Positions 1 through 9,640 of a stretch of 64,000 nt of DNA are shown piece by piece. The translations under genes were made by a program, and so were the position numbers. The first letter of the stretch is position 1. Every line of letters begins with the position of its first letter. Under the pieces are notes generated by a model that did not search any database, was not told the DNA's origin, and saw nothing but the letters and a program-made list of their open reading frames with translations. Source of the DNA: CAZUMJ01 sp964621605 (GTDB lineage Bacteria; Actinomycetota; Acidimicrobiia; Acidimicrobiales; Iamiaceae); assembly GCA_964621605.1 (NCBI GenBank), contig CAZUMJ010000006.1:42749-106748 (forward strand). Direction: 5' to 3'.

Positions 1-2
1 AA

Positions 3-491
3 GACGCCCACCTGTTCCACGAGACGATCCGCGAGAACCTGCTCTACGCCCGACCCGACGCCACCGACGCCGAACTCGAAGCGGCGCTCGACGGCGCGCA
101 GATCGCCGAGCTGGTGCACTCGTTGACCGACGGGCTCGACACGGTCGTCGGCGACCGCGGCTACCGCCTGTCGGGCGGCGAGAAGCAGCGCGTCGCGATC
201 GCCCGGCTGCTGCTGAAGGCACCCGACCTTGTCGTGTTGGACGAAGCCACCGCCCACCTCGACTCCGAATCGGAAGCCGCGGTGCAACGCGCACTGGAGG
301 TGGCGTTGTCGGGACGCACGTCGATCGTCATCGCGCACCGGCTCTCGACCATCCGCAACGCGGACCAGATCCTGGTGATCGACGCGGGCCACGTGGTGGA
401 ACGCGGCACCCACGACGAGCTCCTGGCGGGGGGCGGCCTCTACGCCGAGCTGTACCGCACGCAGTACGCCAGCCAGGTCAGACCGGTTTGA
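3..491 (+). CDS. ABC exporter ATP-binding domain, C-terminal part (5' end outside window)
   Basis: This is the last 162 codons of an ABC transporter; the gene enters from the left edge, so its transmembrane part is not seen. The visible part is the second half of a nucleotide-binding domain: the signature LSGGEKQR, the Walker B/D-loop stretch LVVLDEATAHLDSES, and the H-loop in IVIAHRLSTI. The stretch before the signature, with HETIRENLLYARPDA, is typical of ABCB/MsbA-type half exporters with a fused membrane domain. It would hydrolyse ATP to drive export across the cytoplasmic membrane. The substrate cannot be read from this part. Its 3' end overlaps by 14 bases, tail to tail, the end of the PqqD-like/glycine-rich gene on the other strand. 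Confidence 0.93.
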   Translation, partial: DAHLFHETIRENLLYARPDATDAELEAALDGAQIAELVHSLTDGLDTVVGDRGYRLSGGEKQRVAIARLLLKAPDLVVLDEATAHLDSESEAAVQRALEVALSGRTSIVIAHRLSTIRNADQILVIDAGHVVERGTHDELLAGGGLYAELYRTQYASQVRPV

Positions 492-1701
492 GCACCCCGA
501 AGGTCGCGGGGCCGACCGTCGTGAAGACGTGGTAGCGAACGTTGCCGACCTCGGTGATGTCGCCGCCGAACGGGTAGAGGCCTTCCGCTTCGCTGATGAG
601 GTAGCTGACGATCACCAGCCCTGAGCCGCCCGCGCCGCCGGCACCGTTCACCGCACCACCACCACCGCCGCCGGTGTTCGCAAGGCCGGCACTCGCAGGG
701 GTGCCCAGCGTGCCGCCAGCTGCGCCGCCACCTTGTCCACCCCCTGCCACCGTATCCGGAAGTGGACTGAAATGTGTCCCGCCGCCGCCACCGCCGCCAA
801 CCCAACCATTTGGGTTGTACGGGTCGAACGGGTCGGATGGATACCCGCTGGTCCCCAGCCCCGTCTCCGCGGCCAGCGAGGAGAACACCCCGACGCCGCC
901 GTCCCCGACTCTGCCGTCGCCGTCGGACCCGACCTCGCCGGCACCACCGCCGCCGCCACCGCCACCGTCCGGGAAGTCGCCTTGCGGCGCACCCCCGAGG
1001 CCCCCGGCGTTTCCTTGACCGGCCTGCCCGGACCCCGCAAGGTGCGCGGCGTCCGCACCACCACCGCCACCGGAACCTCCCGCACGTCCGTTCGCGACCC
1101 CACCCCCACCGCCACCGACGGCGACGACGGGGGACGGGAGCAACAGCGAGCTGTCGGCACCGTCCAGAAGGCTCGGGTCGGCGCCACCGCCCACGCCGCC
1201 CGCACCGACGGTGACGTCGTAGGCATCGGCGGGAACCCCCACCTGGGTGCCCATCAGCACCCCACCGGCGCCGCCGCCTCCGCCGATTGCGCTTCCCGCC
1301 GTGCCACCACCGGCGCCGCCTCCGGCGACCACCAGGTAGTTGAGGTCGATGAGGGGTCGATCGTCGACGGTGGTGGGTGGCCCCGTTGTCGGAGGGGTGG
1401 ACGCCGCAGCGGCGACCGCTGGGAGTGCCACGACCAGCACGGCCGCGGCGGCCGCGGCGCCCCCGAGTTGCAGCACCCGGCGGCGATCCCATCCCGCGGA
1501 CTGCACGACTCCCAGCTCGACGAGGCCGGCCATGGGCGTGAGTAGCTCGTCGGGGACCACGTCGGTGCCGGCACGGGCCAACGCGAAGGCCGCGGCGTCG
1601 CTGCCCTGCAGCACCAGGACCTGTGCACGCCCGGGGATGAGCACGAGGAACCCGTCGTGGACCTGCTCGACCGACATACCGGCCCGAACGGTGAAGCGCA
1701 T
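478..1701 (-). CDS. PqqD-like domain protein with membrane anchor and glycine-rich surface domain
   Basis: A 407-residue protein in three parts. Residues 1 to about 70 look like a PqqD-type domain (a DGFLVLIPG strand, then a helical part ending in LVELGVVQ). Next comes a basic RRRV stretch followed by about 20 hydrophobic residues, which could be a Tat-like or ordinary membrane anchor. The rest is very glycine rich: it opens with LNYLVVAGGGAGGG, carries several runs of 6-8 Gly, and closes with GGSGLVIVSYL, as in the Gly_rich_2 family of phage and bacterial surface proteins. I chose the ATG at 1701 because GGAGGGG lies just upstream; an in-frame start at 1788 has no such site. PqqD domains normally present peptides to modifying enzymes, so finding one on a membrane-anchored surface protein is unusual. 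Function is unknown. The gene ends inside the end of the convergent ABC exporter gene. Confidence 0.8.
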   Translation of the reverse strand: MRFTVRAGMSVEQVHDGFLVLIPGRAQVLVLQGSDAAAFALARAGTDVVPDELLTPMAGLVELGVVQSAGWDRRRVLQLGGAAAAAAVLVVALPAVAAAASTPPTTGPPTTVDDRPLIDLNYLVVAGGGAGGGTAGSAIGGGGGAGGVLMGTQVGVPADAYDVTVGAGGVGGGADPSLLDGADSSLLLPSPVVAVGGGGGGVANGRAGGSGGGGGADAAHLAGSGQAGQGNAGGLGGAPQGDFPDGGGGGGGGAGEVGSDGDGRVGDGGVGVFSSLAAETGLGTSGYPSDPFDPYNPNGWVGGGGGGGTHFSPLPDTVAGGGQGGGAAGGTLGTPASAGLANTGGGGGGAVNGAGGAGGSGLVIVSYLISEAEGLYPFGGDITEVGNVRYHVFTTVGPATFGVLKPV

Positions 1702-1845
1702 GACAACCCCTCCCCACGACACCCGCGCGCCGTTCCCGCATGGAACGTAGGAAGACTGGGAGTCGCCGACTAGGGACCTTCGGCCCATGCGTCGGTGAGC
1801 TCGCGGCAGCGCCGTCCACCGGAGGACCGCCGGGACAACGGCGCC

Positions 1846-3309
1846 TCAGGTGGTGACGGTGTCGTCGGGCACGACCCGATCGCGTCCCTGGGCCTTCGCC
1901 TCGTAGAGCGCGGCGTCGGCCCGCGCCAGCAGCCCCTCCGGTGGCTCGACGCCGTCCCACTCAGCGACCCCCACCGAGATCGTGAGGCCATTCGGCCGCA
2001 CCTCGGCAAGCGCCACTCGCAACCCCTCGCTCACCGCGACCGCCGACTTCAGGTTGAGGTCTGGGAAGACCAGGGCGAACTCCTCGCCGCCGTAACGAGC
2101 CGCCAGGTCCTCGCGGCGCGTCCGGCGGTTCAGCAGTTCGGCCACCAGCTGCAGGGCCTCGTCGCCGGCCCCGTGGCCGAACGAGTCGTTGTAGGCCTTG
2201 AAGTGGTCGATATCGACCATCGCGACCGCGAGCGGACTCCCGCTGCGGCGCGCGGCGGAGCACCGCCGCCCCAGCTCGCCGCGCAGCAGACGCCGGTTGC
2301 CGAGCCCCGTCAGCGGATCGGTCAACGCCTGGTCACGTAGTCCTTGCAGGTGCCGTGCGCGGTCCGCCAGGTAGTCGAGGACCTCCACGATGGTCAGGAT
2401 CCGCTCGGGTTCGGTGAGGGTGCGCCGCACCGTTCGACCGGGCGCGACCAGGACCAACCACCGCTCGTCGCGCCGCGCACACCGCGCCACGAACATCCCC
2501 CGCTCGCGCACCCTCGGCCGCTCACCGTCGCGCACCGCCACCCGGTACGCCGCAGAGGTCGCTTGTGCCACCTCGTCGTCGGTCCACGCCGTCCCCCAGC
2601 GAAACACCTCAACCGGCGCGTCGTCAGCACGAGCGGCGGGAGGTGACGCGAACAGCAAGAAGCGGTCGACGTTGCCGGCGCGAGCGACCACGTTCGCGAC
2701 CTTCGCGAGGTCGTCCGGCCAGCGCGTGAGGCGCGATCCGACCGTCGCCAGCTCGGCCAGTGCCGCGCTCGCCGCGATCGACGACTCCGCCTCGTGCAGG
2801 GCGAAGTCGATCACCAACGCCGCACCCACCCAGAGGGCGCCGTGCACCACCGTCACCCGGGCGACCTCGGCCGCGGGCAGGCCGATCCCGACGAGGACGG
2901 CGCTGAGCGCGGCAACCATGCTCAGCCAGACGATCACGATGAAGCGACGGTCCCCCACCACCGACACCGACAACATCGGGAGCAGGTACGCAGCCGCCAA
3001 CAGCGGCGCGTGCGACGGCACTGCCATCAGCATCAAGCTGAGCGCCACGATCGACAAGAGCAGTTCGAGCAAGGCCAACTCGGGCCGGAACCAGCCCATG
3101 TCGTGGCGTCCTGCGGCACGCAGGTCCGCGACGTTCAGCGACAACAGCACCGCCAGCACCGCGAAGCCGCCCAGCGCCCAACCCCATCGGATCGAGTCGC
3201 TCAGCAGCGCGACGCCGATCACCACAGGGGCCGGGACGTACGCCAGCGCGGACGCCATCCCCCCCATGGCGACCTGCTCTGCGACGCGCGCGTGGACCTT
3301 GAACTCCAT
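1846..3309 (-). CDS. Membrane-bound diguanylate cyclase (GGDEF)
   Basis: A 487-residue protein. The first roughly 190 residues form about six hydrophobic segments, followed by a linker region of about 120 residues without a motif I recognise (perhaps GAF-like). The C-terminal GGDEF domain has DPLTGLGNRR, the metal-binding stretch MVDIDHFKAYND and the active-site loop RYGGEEF, an accepted variant of GGDEF. It should condense two GTP to cyclic di-GMP at the cytoplasmic membrane. I see no clear RxxD inhibitory site before the loop. The start ATG overlaps the stop codon of the upstream alpha-galactosidase gene by one base (TGATG), so the two are probably translated together. The signal sensed by the membrane part is unknown. 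Confidence 0.92.
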   Translation of the reverse strand: MEFKVHARVAEQVAMGGMASALAYVPAPVVIGVALLSDSIRWGWALGGFAVLAVLLSLNVADLRAAGRHDMGWFRPELALLELLLSIVALSLMLMAVPSHAPLLAAAYLLPMLSVSVVGDRRFIVIVWLSMVAALSAVLVGIGLPAAEVARVTVVHGALWVGAALVIDFALHEAESSIAASAALAELATVGSRLTRWPDDLAKVANVVARAGNVDRFLLFASPPAARADDAPVEVFRWGTAWTDDEVAQATSAAYRVAVRDGERPRVRERGMFVARCARRDERWLVLVAPGRTVRRTLTEPERILTIVEVLDYLADRARHLQGLRDQALTDPLTGLGNRRLLRGELGRRCSAARRSGSPLAVAMVDIDHFKAYNDSFGHGAGDEALQLVAELLNRRTRREDLAARYGGEEFALVFPDLNLKSAVAVSEGLRVALAEVRPNGLTISVGVAEWDGVEPPEGLLARADAALYEAKAQGRDRVVPDDTVTT

Positions 3310-5093
3310 CAGGCTCCCCGAAGGGTCGATTCCGCCGTCACCGGGTCGACGACGAGGTCGCCTCCGGCCGATCGGAAGCGCGTCGGGATCGGTGCGTCGA
3401 GCAGGTCACCGGCCATGGCGACCTGCCCACGGCGAGCGGCGGCGTCGCTCATGCGGCCACGTTCCACGACCTCATCGAACAACACGCGTTCCGGAGCCCC
3501 GAGAAGTGCCAGGTCGTCGGACACGAGCGCCATCCCACCCGAGACCGCTACCGCATGCGCCCAGGTGCGCGCCGCGGCCGGTGTGAGCTCGGTGTCCGTC
3601 GTGCGCAGCATCAGGCAGTCGGGGTCGTTGAGCCACAGCCGGCGGTGCAGGAACGCCCGACCGACCGTGCTCGAGTACGCGTGCTGCGTCGCCGGTTCGA
3701 TGGCGAGGTAGCCGGGAACGGTCTCGCTCCCGGGTTCCAACGCCCACCTCGGGTGCACGTCTTGACCGATGCGCACGCCGTCGACCAAGCCCACGACGTT
3801 GGCGAGCGGCGCGCCGCACCCCAGCAGGAAGGTGTCGGGTCCCGCGCCCGCGCGCACCGCCTCGAACCCCGCCCGCACCCGCTCCGCCGGCGTCATGCTG
3901 GGGTCGTGGTAGCGGCCGTCGACGCTGGGCGAGAAGGTGAAGTCCAACTTGAGGTAGGTGAAGCCGGCGTCGACCAGCGCCGCCGCGACCTCTCGCAGGT
4001 GTGCCTGCACCTCGGGGTGCGTCGTATCCAGGCCATACATCAGGCCGTCCTCACCACCTCCCCACGGGGGGTTCCACCACGTGCGCAACGGGGTGCCGTT
4101 CGTGCCGGTGCGACCGAAGCCTGCGACCCAGTCGGGGTGGCCCGTGGCGACCCGAGAGTCGGGCGCTGCCAGGAAGGGGGCGAGCCAGATGCCCGGTCGC
4201 CGCCCAGCCGCCGCGATCCGTGCCGCGAGGGCGTCCAACGCGGATGGGAAGCGGTCGTTCGTGACGAGCCAGTCCCCGATCGCTGCCTGGTAGCCGTCGT
4301 CGACTTGGAAGAGCTCGAACGGCCACCCGCCCAGGTCTGCGCGTGCCAAGTTGGCGTCGATGACGCCCTCGGTGACGTCGTGGAAGTACTGATACCAACT
4401 GCACCAGCCCACCTGGAACGGGGCCGAGACCCGAGCGTTGCCGCGGGCACCCACGAGGCTTGCCCACCGCGCGAGCTTCTCGGCTGCGTCACGAGCCGGG
4501 TCGGCGTCGACCACCACGTCGTGGAGCGGGCGCTCCGCACCGGGCCCCAACACGGCATCGCCGAGGAACGCCTCCGCGGTCACCTCGACGTGACCGGCAT
4601 CGGTGCCGCGCACCCGGACCGTGCCGTCGTGGATGTCACCACCGTCGAACCCGACGAGCAGCGGCGGCGAGCCGTGGTGGTCCGCCAACAGACCGACCCA
4701 TTCCGAACGCAGCTCACCCGGTTGGGTGGTGTGCTGATCGGCGTGGTGGACCGCTTGGATGAACTCGAGGTTCGCGAGGCGGGACGGGTCCTCGTCAACC
4801 CCTACGGTCACCACACCGGTCGGCGACCACGACTGGTACCCGTGGCGCCACAGGCGCACCGGTCCCGACACGTTGCGCAGCACGAACCGCAGCCCCACCG
4901 ACCGCACGGCGACGGGCGCATCGCCGCGGTTGGCGAGCGACCACACCCACCCGTTCGGTGTTGCCCGGCAACGCACGGCGAGAGGTCCCAGCGCCCACTC
5001 CCCCGTTGGGTCGCTCGTAGCGCGTCGGTGCGCCACCAGCGCGTCCGCCGCGCCGCGCACACGCACCTCGACCTCGCTCGGTACCAACTCCAC
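3309..5093 (-). CDS. Alpha-galactosidase-type glycoside hydrolase, family GH36
   Basis: A 594-residue protein with the layout of GH36: an N-terminal beta-sandwich (about residues 1-215), a TIM barrel starting near VGWCSWYQYFHDVTEG, and a short C-terminal beta domain. Family motifs include FQVDDGYQ, WLAPFLAAPDS and YLKLDFTFSP; Asp384 in the last is the expected nucleophile and Asp445 in RIGQDVHPRW the expected acid/base. It should release terminal alpha-galactose from oligosaccharides, although GH36 also contains other alpha-glycosidases and transferases. There is no signal peptide, so it is probably cytoplasmic. The stop codon is shared with the start of the diguanylate cyclase gene. No sugar transporter is adjacent, which is unusual for a catabolic GH36 gene. 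Confidence 0.92.
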   Translation of the reverse strand: MELVPSEVEVRVRGAADALVAHRRATSDPTGEWALGPLAVRCRATPNGWVWSLANRGDAPVAVRSVGLRFVLRNVSGPVRLWRHGYQSWSPTGVVTVGVDEDPSRLANLEFIQAVHHADQHTTQPGELRSEWVGLLADHHGSPPLLVGFDGGDIHDGTVRVRGTDAGHVEVTAEAFLGDAVLGPGAERPLHDVVVDADPARDAAEKLARWASLVGARGNARVSAPFQVGWCSWYQYFHDVTEGVIDANLARADLGGWPFELFQVDDGYQAAIGDWLVTNDRFPSALDALAARIAAAGRRPGIWLAPFLAAPDSRVATGHPDWVAGFGRTGTNGTPLRTWWNPPWGGGEDGLMYGLDTTHPEVQAHLREVAAALVDAGFTYLKLDFTFSPSVDGRYHDPSMTPAERVRAGFEAVRAGAGPDTFLLGCGAPLANVVGLVDGVRIGQDVHPRWALEPGSETVPGYLAIEPATQHAYSSTVGRAFLHRRLWLNDPDCLMLRTTDTELTPAAARTWAHAVAVSGGMALVSDDLALLGAPERVLFDEVVERGRMSDAAARRGQVAMAGDLLDAPIPTRFRSAGGDLVVDPVTAESTLRGA

Positions 5094-5163
5094 CGTTCCC
5101 CCATCCCCCTTCGAGCCGTCGCCACCCCCACCCCCGTGGCTGCTGGTCGAGCTGCGTAGCTCG

Positions 5164-6078
5164 TCAGCCCTCGTCGTCGGGCGCGAAGCGCCGCAACGCG
5201 TCGACGCTCGGCACCACGTAGTAGCTGCCGGTCACCGGCGTGCTGAAGCGCGTCAGGCGGTCGCGCACGCCGTCTTCGGCGCCAGCCATGCGGTGCAACA
5301 TCAGGTCGATGATCGTCTGGTCACCGCTGAACCCGACGAACTCGAGCCCGGGGGCGACCACGTCGCCGATCGGCGAGCTGCGCCGGAAGATCTCGCGCTC
5401 GTCACCGTCGTCGTCGTAGGTCACGACGCGCGCGACGTGGGCATCGGCGGGCATGTGCTCCTCGTCGAGCTCGATGCTGTCGGGCTTCGTCCGACCGAAG
5501 ACGCGCTCCTGGTCGGCGATCGAGAGCGCGCCGAGCGCGTCGAGGTCGTGGAACCAGCGCTGGACGATCACGACGCTGCCTCCGGCACCCGGTGTGCCGT
5601 CGGGGAACAACGCGACCTCGGGTGCCTCGTCGATGGCGGGGTTCTCGGTGCCGTCCTCGAAGCCGCCCAAGTCCCGGCTGTCGTGGTAGGCGAAGCCGGT
5701 GGTGTGGTCTCCGAGGCGGGCGAGGTCGGCCGTCGCCGCCAGGACGTCTCGGCCGACGTCGAACGCCACGTCCGCGGACGGGGCCGAGATCCACACCCAG
5801 GCGTCGTGCTGGGTGGCCGGCATGGTGAAGCCGTCCGGGCCCACGACCGGCACGAAGTCGACCACGCCCGGCGGATGCTCGTCGGGGGCGACGGCCCGCC
5901 ACAACGTCGGCGCGAAGCCCACGACGAGGTTCACGCCCACCACGGTTCGGCGTGGCCCGCGCAGCCCGGCGAGCGCCGCGACGAGTCGCTCGGGAGCGAT
6001 GCCGGGGTGCAGGTCGAACTCGAGGTACTGCTGTGCCCCGGTTCCGACCGCGAAGATGCCGCTCTGAGGACGTGCCAT
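5164..6078 (-). CDS. DyP-type haem peroxidase (YfeX-like)
   Basis: A 304-residue protein of the dye-decolourising peroxidase family, usual length. The hallmark GFEDGTENP, carrying the distal Asp, is present, as are a His in QRWFHDLDAL expected to be the proximal haem ligand and an Arg pair in EIFRRSSP where the distal Arg lies. The N-terminus MARPQSGIFAVGT matches YfeX-like proteins, so I use the ATG at 6078; an in-frame ATG at 6096 is possible. It should oxidise organic substrates with hydrogen peroxide in the cytoplasm. I see no encapsulin cargo peptide at the C-terminus, which ends in DDEG, and no encapsulin gene nearby. It lies 70 bases before the alpha-galactosidase gene on the same strand. 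Confidence 0.93.
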   Translation of the reverse strand: MARPQSGIFAVGTGAQQYLEFDLHPGIAPERLVAALAGLRGPRRTVVGVNLVVGFAPTLWRAVAPDEHPPGVVDFVPVVGPDGFTMPATQHDAWVWISAPSADVAFDVGRDVLAATADLARLGDHTTGFAYHDSRDLGGFEDGTENPAIDEAPEVALFPDGTPGAGGSVVIVQRWFHDLDALGALSIADQERVFGRTKPDSIELDEEHMPADAHVARVVTYDDDGDEREIFRRSSPIGDVVAPGLEFVGFSGDQTIIDLMLHRMAGAEDGVRDRLTRFSTPVTGSYYVVPSVDALRRFAPDDEG

Positions 6079-6177
6079 GCCACGATTCTGGCGCATCCGA
6101 GCCCGCAACGCCCCGACGCGACCGGGCCGTGACGCTGCACCCCGAGGTCGGGGCCGAGGGCGGCTCGCGCGGTGTGG

Positions 6178-7215
<1,038 letters not shown>

Positions 7216-7224
7216 GGGGCCGCG

Positions 7225-8052
7225 TCAGCGATCCAGGAGGCGCACGACGCGAGCCACGGCATCGCTCGTGTCACCCCGGGTGCCGGCAACACCTGGCGCG
7301 ACCCGGGCGATCGACGCGGTGGCCGCAAGGACCTCCTCCGGCCGGTGCTGCGCCGCCACGGCGTTCGCGAGCAGGGCCTCGGCCGTTGCCGCCTGCCCGA
7401 TCGGCACGACCTCCCACACCCCGCCGGGCACGTACCGCAGCGACGCCACGAGCGCCACCGGGTGCGGGCGCGTGGCCGCTTCACCACCCAGGTCCGCTGC
7501 CGCCACGTGTCGGCGGCCCTGCGCCTCACGCAACGAGATCGGGCGAGCGTAGGGGTGGACCAGCTCGCCCCCGTCCAACACGGCGTACTCGTCGGAGAGG
7601 TAGGTCGCACCGGCACCAACGAGGGCTGCGACGAGTGTGGACTTCCCGGCGAGCGAACGACCGGGCAGGATCACCGCGCGTCCCCCGAGCGCCACCACGC
7701 CAGCGTGCACGAACACCAGGCCAGGTGCATGGACCGCGACCGCCGCACGGATGGCGCCGTCGAGCGCGTGGTGCAGGCCGTCCCAGCTGTCGAAGGGTTG
7801 ATCTCCGCGGCCGTCGTCGACGCCGCCGCAGATCGTGGCGGTCCGGCCGGGCCCGCAGCGCACGGTCAGTGTGACCGGAGACGGCTGCGATGGCGAGGGC
7901 TCCGTGATGTGTGCACCGGGCGGGAGGATGCCATCGGGCAGGTGCGCCAGCTCGGGGAAGGCGCAGCCGCCCGGCACGCACTGGTGCTCGACCACGAGGC
8001 GCACCTGCACGCCGAAGGCGCTGAAGCAGATCGTCCACCCGGCAGGAAGCAC
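7225..8052 (-). CDS. HPr kinase-related P-loop protein
   Basis: A 275-residue protein whose C-terminal half resembles the HPr kinase/phosphorylase fold: FVHAGVVAL, then the P-loop GRSLAGKST, then YLSDEYAVLD as the Walker B-like acidic stretch. The N-terminal half is a poorly conserved domain with several Cys. Relatives are the HprK-related kinases that accompany PqqD-like proteins and, in some lasso-peptide clusters, phosphorylate a peptide. It starts at GTG 8052 and is the first gene of the minus-strand series running down to 478. A role as a kinase for a small molecule, peptide or protein partner is inference. It is not the classical HPr kinase, since no PTS genes are nearby. Confidence 0.82.
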   Translation of the reverse strand: MLPAGWTICFSAFGVQVRLVVEHQCVPGGCAFPELAHLPDGILPPGAHITEPSPSQPSPVTLTVRCGPGRTATICGGVDDGRGDQPFDSWDGLHHALDGAIRAAVAVHAPGLVFVHAGVVALGGRAVILPGRSLAGKSTLVAALVGAGATYLSDEYAVLDGGELVHPYARPISLREAQGRRHVAAADLGGEAATRPHPVALVASLRYVPGGVWEVVPIGQAATAEALLANAVAAQHRPEEVLAATASIARVAPGVAGTRGDTSDAVARVVRLLDR

Positions 8053-8113
8053 CGGCGAGACGCTAGTGGTGCGCCGCTAGAGCGGTGCCCGAGCGTCCCG
8101 ACGCATGGCAAAG

Positions 8114-8602
8114 TCAGGTCAGCGGAAGCCGGGGTTCCTGAACCGACGGCTCCTCGACCACTATCCCGGTCAGTTCAGCCCACAGCCGCCGGGAACTCTC
8201 GCGTTCATAGGTGAACAACGCTCCGACGCCAACCGTCGTCACGGCTGTGGCCAAGTGGACGGCATCTGCCGGCTTGAGGGAGCGAGCATCAGACTTTGCC
8301 TGGCGTAGAAGGCCGCGAGCCCTTCGCATCACAGCCACCGAGGGCTCAACGAGAAGGATCGGAGAGGTCGGCTCCCACAGAGCATCGATCGCTTCGTCGC
8401 CAGCGTGACGCAGGTCGACGGCGATCTCGCCTGCGGCATATGCAACCTCAACGATGGACAGGGTCGAGGTCACCAGTCCCACCTTGCCTTCGGCCGCATC
8501 GCTCAGGATCTGCTCGACGATCTCGACACGGTTCGCCTCCCCACTCACGTAGGCGAGAAGCACGTTCGCATCGAGGTAGGTGAGCCGAGGCTCAGACAGC
8601 AT
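8114..8602 (-). CDS. PIN-domain toxin
   Basis: A 162-residue PIN-domain protein. The acidic residues that bind metal are recognisable: Asp11 in TYLDANVLLAY, Glu52 in SIVEVAYA and Asp113 in LKPADAVHLATA. PIN toxins of type II systems are Mg-dependent ribonucleases. I chose the ATG at 8602, which overlaps the end of the upstream gene by 11 bases and begins just before the first PIN strand; the in-frame start at 8698 would overlap that gene by over 100 bases. It is the last gene of a three-gene operon headed by a ribbon-helix-helix gene. Base composition of the operon is visibly less GC rich than its neighbours, which fits acquisition by transfer. Confidence 0.87.
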   Translation of the reverse strand: MLSEPRLTYLDANVLLAYVSGEANRVEIVEQILSDAAEGKVGLVTSTLSIVEVAYAAGEIAVDLRHAGDEAIDALWEPTSPILLVEPSVAVMRRARGLLRQAKSDARSLKPADAVHLATAVTTVGVGALFTYERESSRRLWAELTGIVVEEPSVQEPRLPLT

Positions 8603-9356
8603 CGCGTACCCGTCGGATCGATACCTCTGAGGGAGGAGCGTCCGGGGCCGGGCGGACCACTCCACGAGCACGCCGGAAGTCGAACACGCCGCCATCATCA
8701 GCCAGGACCTTCACGTCCGTGACGCGCCGAACGGCTCGCGGTCGGTCGGTCACCAGATCCCTGGTAACCGTTCCGGACACCTCGACCAGCCGACCCCACG
8801 CGTTGCGCATCAGGTCCTCCTGAGTCTCGCTCAGGTAGCACGTGACGGCCTTGTCGTGAATCAGGTCGTAAAGGACGAACCGAAGGCCCTTACGTTGTTG
8901 CAGCGTCTGTACTCTGCCGCGGACGGTGCCCAGAACGGCCTGCGGCTGGCGGCCCCTCGGCGCCGACGGGCTGCCCCGGAAAAACAAGACCTCAGACTCG
9001 GCCGTCTCGAAAACGACTTCGTGCTCCTCGTCAACCGCCACCTGACTAATGCTGTGAATGAGCCGAAGAACGGGACGATCCAACACCGCGGGGTGTTCTT
9101 GTACCTGCCGCGCAACTTCGATGAAGGCTCCGACCAAGGCCGGCACAAGATCCTCGTCCTCCGCCGAGAAGGGGAGCGGAGAGGCAGTGAGAATCGCACT
9201 TCCGTACTCAAGACCGCTGATCACCCATTCGACCCGAGCATCCGCACTGCGCTCCTTGGTCAGTTCGGCGAGGGCCTTGGAGAAGTCACTCGTGGCACGT
9301 GCAAAGTTCGCCATGGTCACAAAGCCGCCGAGCCGCAGCGTCACCGAGTCACCCAT
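8592..9356 (-). CDS. Unknown protein between RHH regulator and PIN toxin
   Basis: A 254-residue protein I do not recognise. There is no signal peptide or membrane segment. The N-terminal two thirds look alpha/beta (FARATSDFSKALAELTKE; VEWVISGLEYGSAIL), and residues about 150-235 look like a small beta-rich domain (VLGTVRGRVQTL, KAVTCYLSE, VEVSGTVTRD). Its start ATG overlaps the stop of the RHH gene by one base (TGATG), and its end overlaps the PIN gene by 11 bases, so all three products are probably made together. That context suggests the antitoxin proper or an accessory factor of the PIN module. This is inference from position only. Confidence 0.75.
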   Translation of the reverse strand: MGDSVTLRLGGFVTMANFARATSDFSKALAELTKERSADARVEWVISGLEYGSAILTASPLPFSAEDEDLVPALVGAFIEVARQVQEHPAVLDRPVLRLIHSISQVAVDEEHEVVFETAESEVLFFRGSPSAPRGRQPQAVLGTVRGRVQTLQQRKGLRFVLYDLIHDKAVTCYLSETQEDLMRNAWGRLVEVSGTVTRDLVTDRPRAVRRVTDVKVLADDGGVFDFRRARGVVRPAPDAPPSEVSIRRVRDAV

Positions 9357-9583
9357 CAGGCGGCCCTCACCGAACTGCCTCGAGGCCTACCTGCCCCAGG
9401 GCGGGCACCCCCTCGGGCATCAGGCTTGATCCGGCGCCGGATCTCACTCGACGGACGGCCGTCGTCAGCCAACGCCTCGACGGCCGCCCTGACAACCGCG
9501 CTGACGGTGGTGCCGTAAGCGGCCGCGACATCTCGCAGCACGGCAGCGTGCTCGGGTTCGACAGACACGGAGAGGCGTTCCAC
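9356..9583 (-). CDS. Ribbon-helix-helix (CopG-like) regulator/antitoxin
   Basis: A 75-residue protein. The N-terminal strand RLSVSVEPEH followed by a helix-turn-helix pair (AVLRDVAAAYGTTVSAVVRAAVEAL) fits the CopG/MetJ ribbon-helix-helix fold. The C-terminal tail is rich in Gly, Arg and Pro and probably disordered. It starts with GTG at 9583, preceded by GGAGAG at a good distance. It is the first gene of the PIN operon and probably represses the AT-rich promoter just upstream. Confidence 0.8.
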   Translation of the reverse strand: MERLSVSVEPEHAAVLRDVAAAYGTTVSAVVRAAVEALADDGRPSSEIRRRIKPDARGGARPGAGRPRGSSVRAA

Positions 9584-9640
9584 GGCTCTCCACTTTACGC
9601 AATTTCTTGATCTTACGTAGATTATTTCGGACTGGACCGA
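9584..9640 (-). promoter_or_regulatory. AT-rich promoter/operator region of the RHH-PIN operon
   Basis: This stretch is about one third GC in part, against about 70% around it. Two TTACG half-sites (9595-9599 and 9613-9617) are 18 bases apart, and the second lies in the palindrome TACGTA (9614-9619). That spacing is compatible with a ribbon-helix-helix operator. A promoter is expected here, but I cannot fix one -10/-35 pair. Confidence 0.4.

Noticed and set aside
440..1960. Long Arg/Gly-rich frames opposite and beside the glycine-rich gene
   Set aside because: They are shadows of the glycine-codon runs: biased third positions in the wrong frame, with no domain.
3555..5159. A 534-codon frame antisense to the alpha-galactosidase gene
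   Set aside because: It mirrors the GH36 gene, has no domain and no ribosome site, and is typical of high-GC antisense frames.
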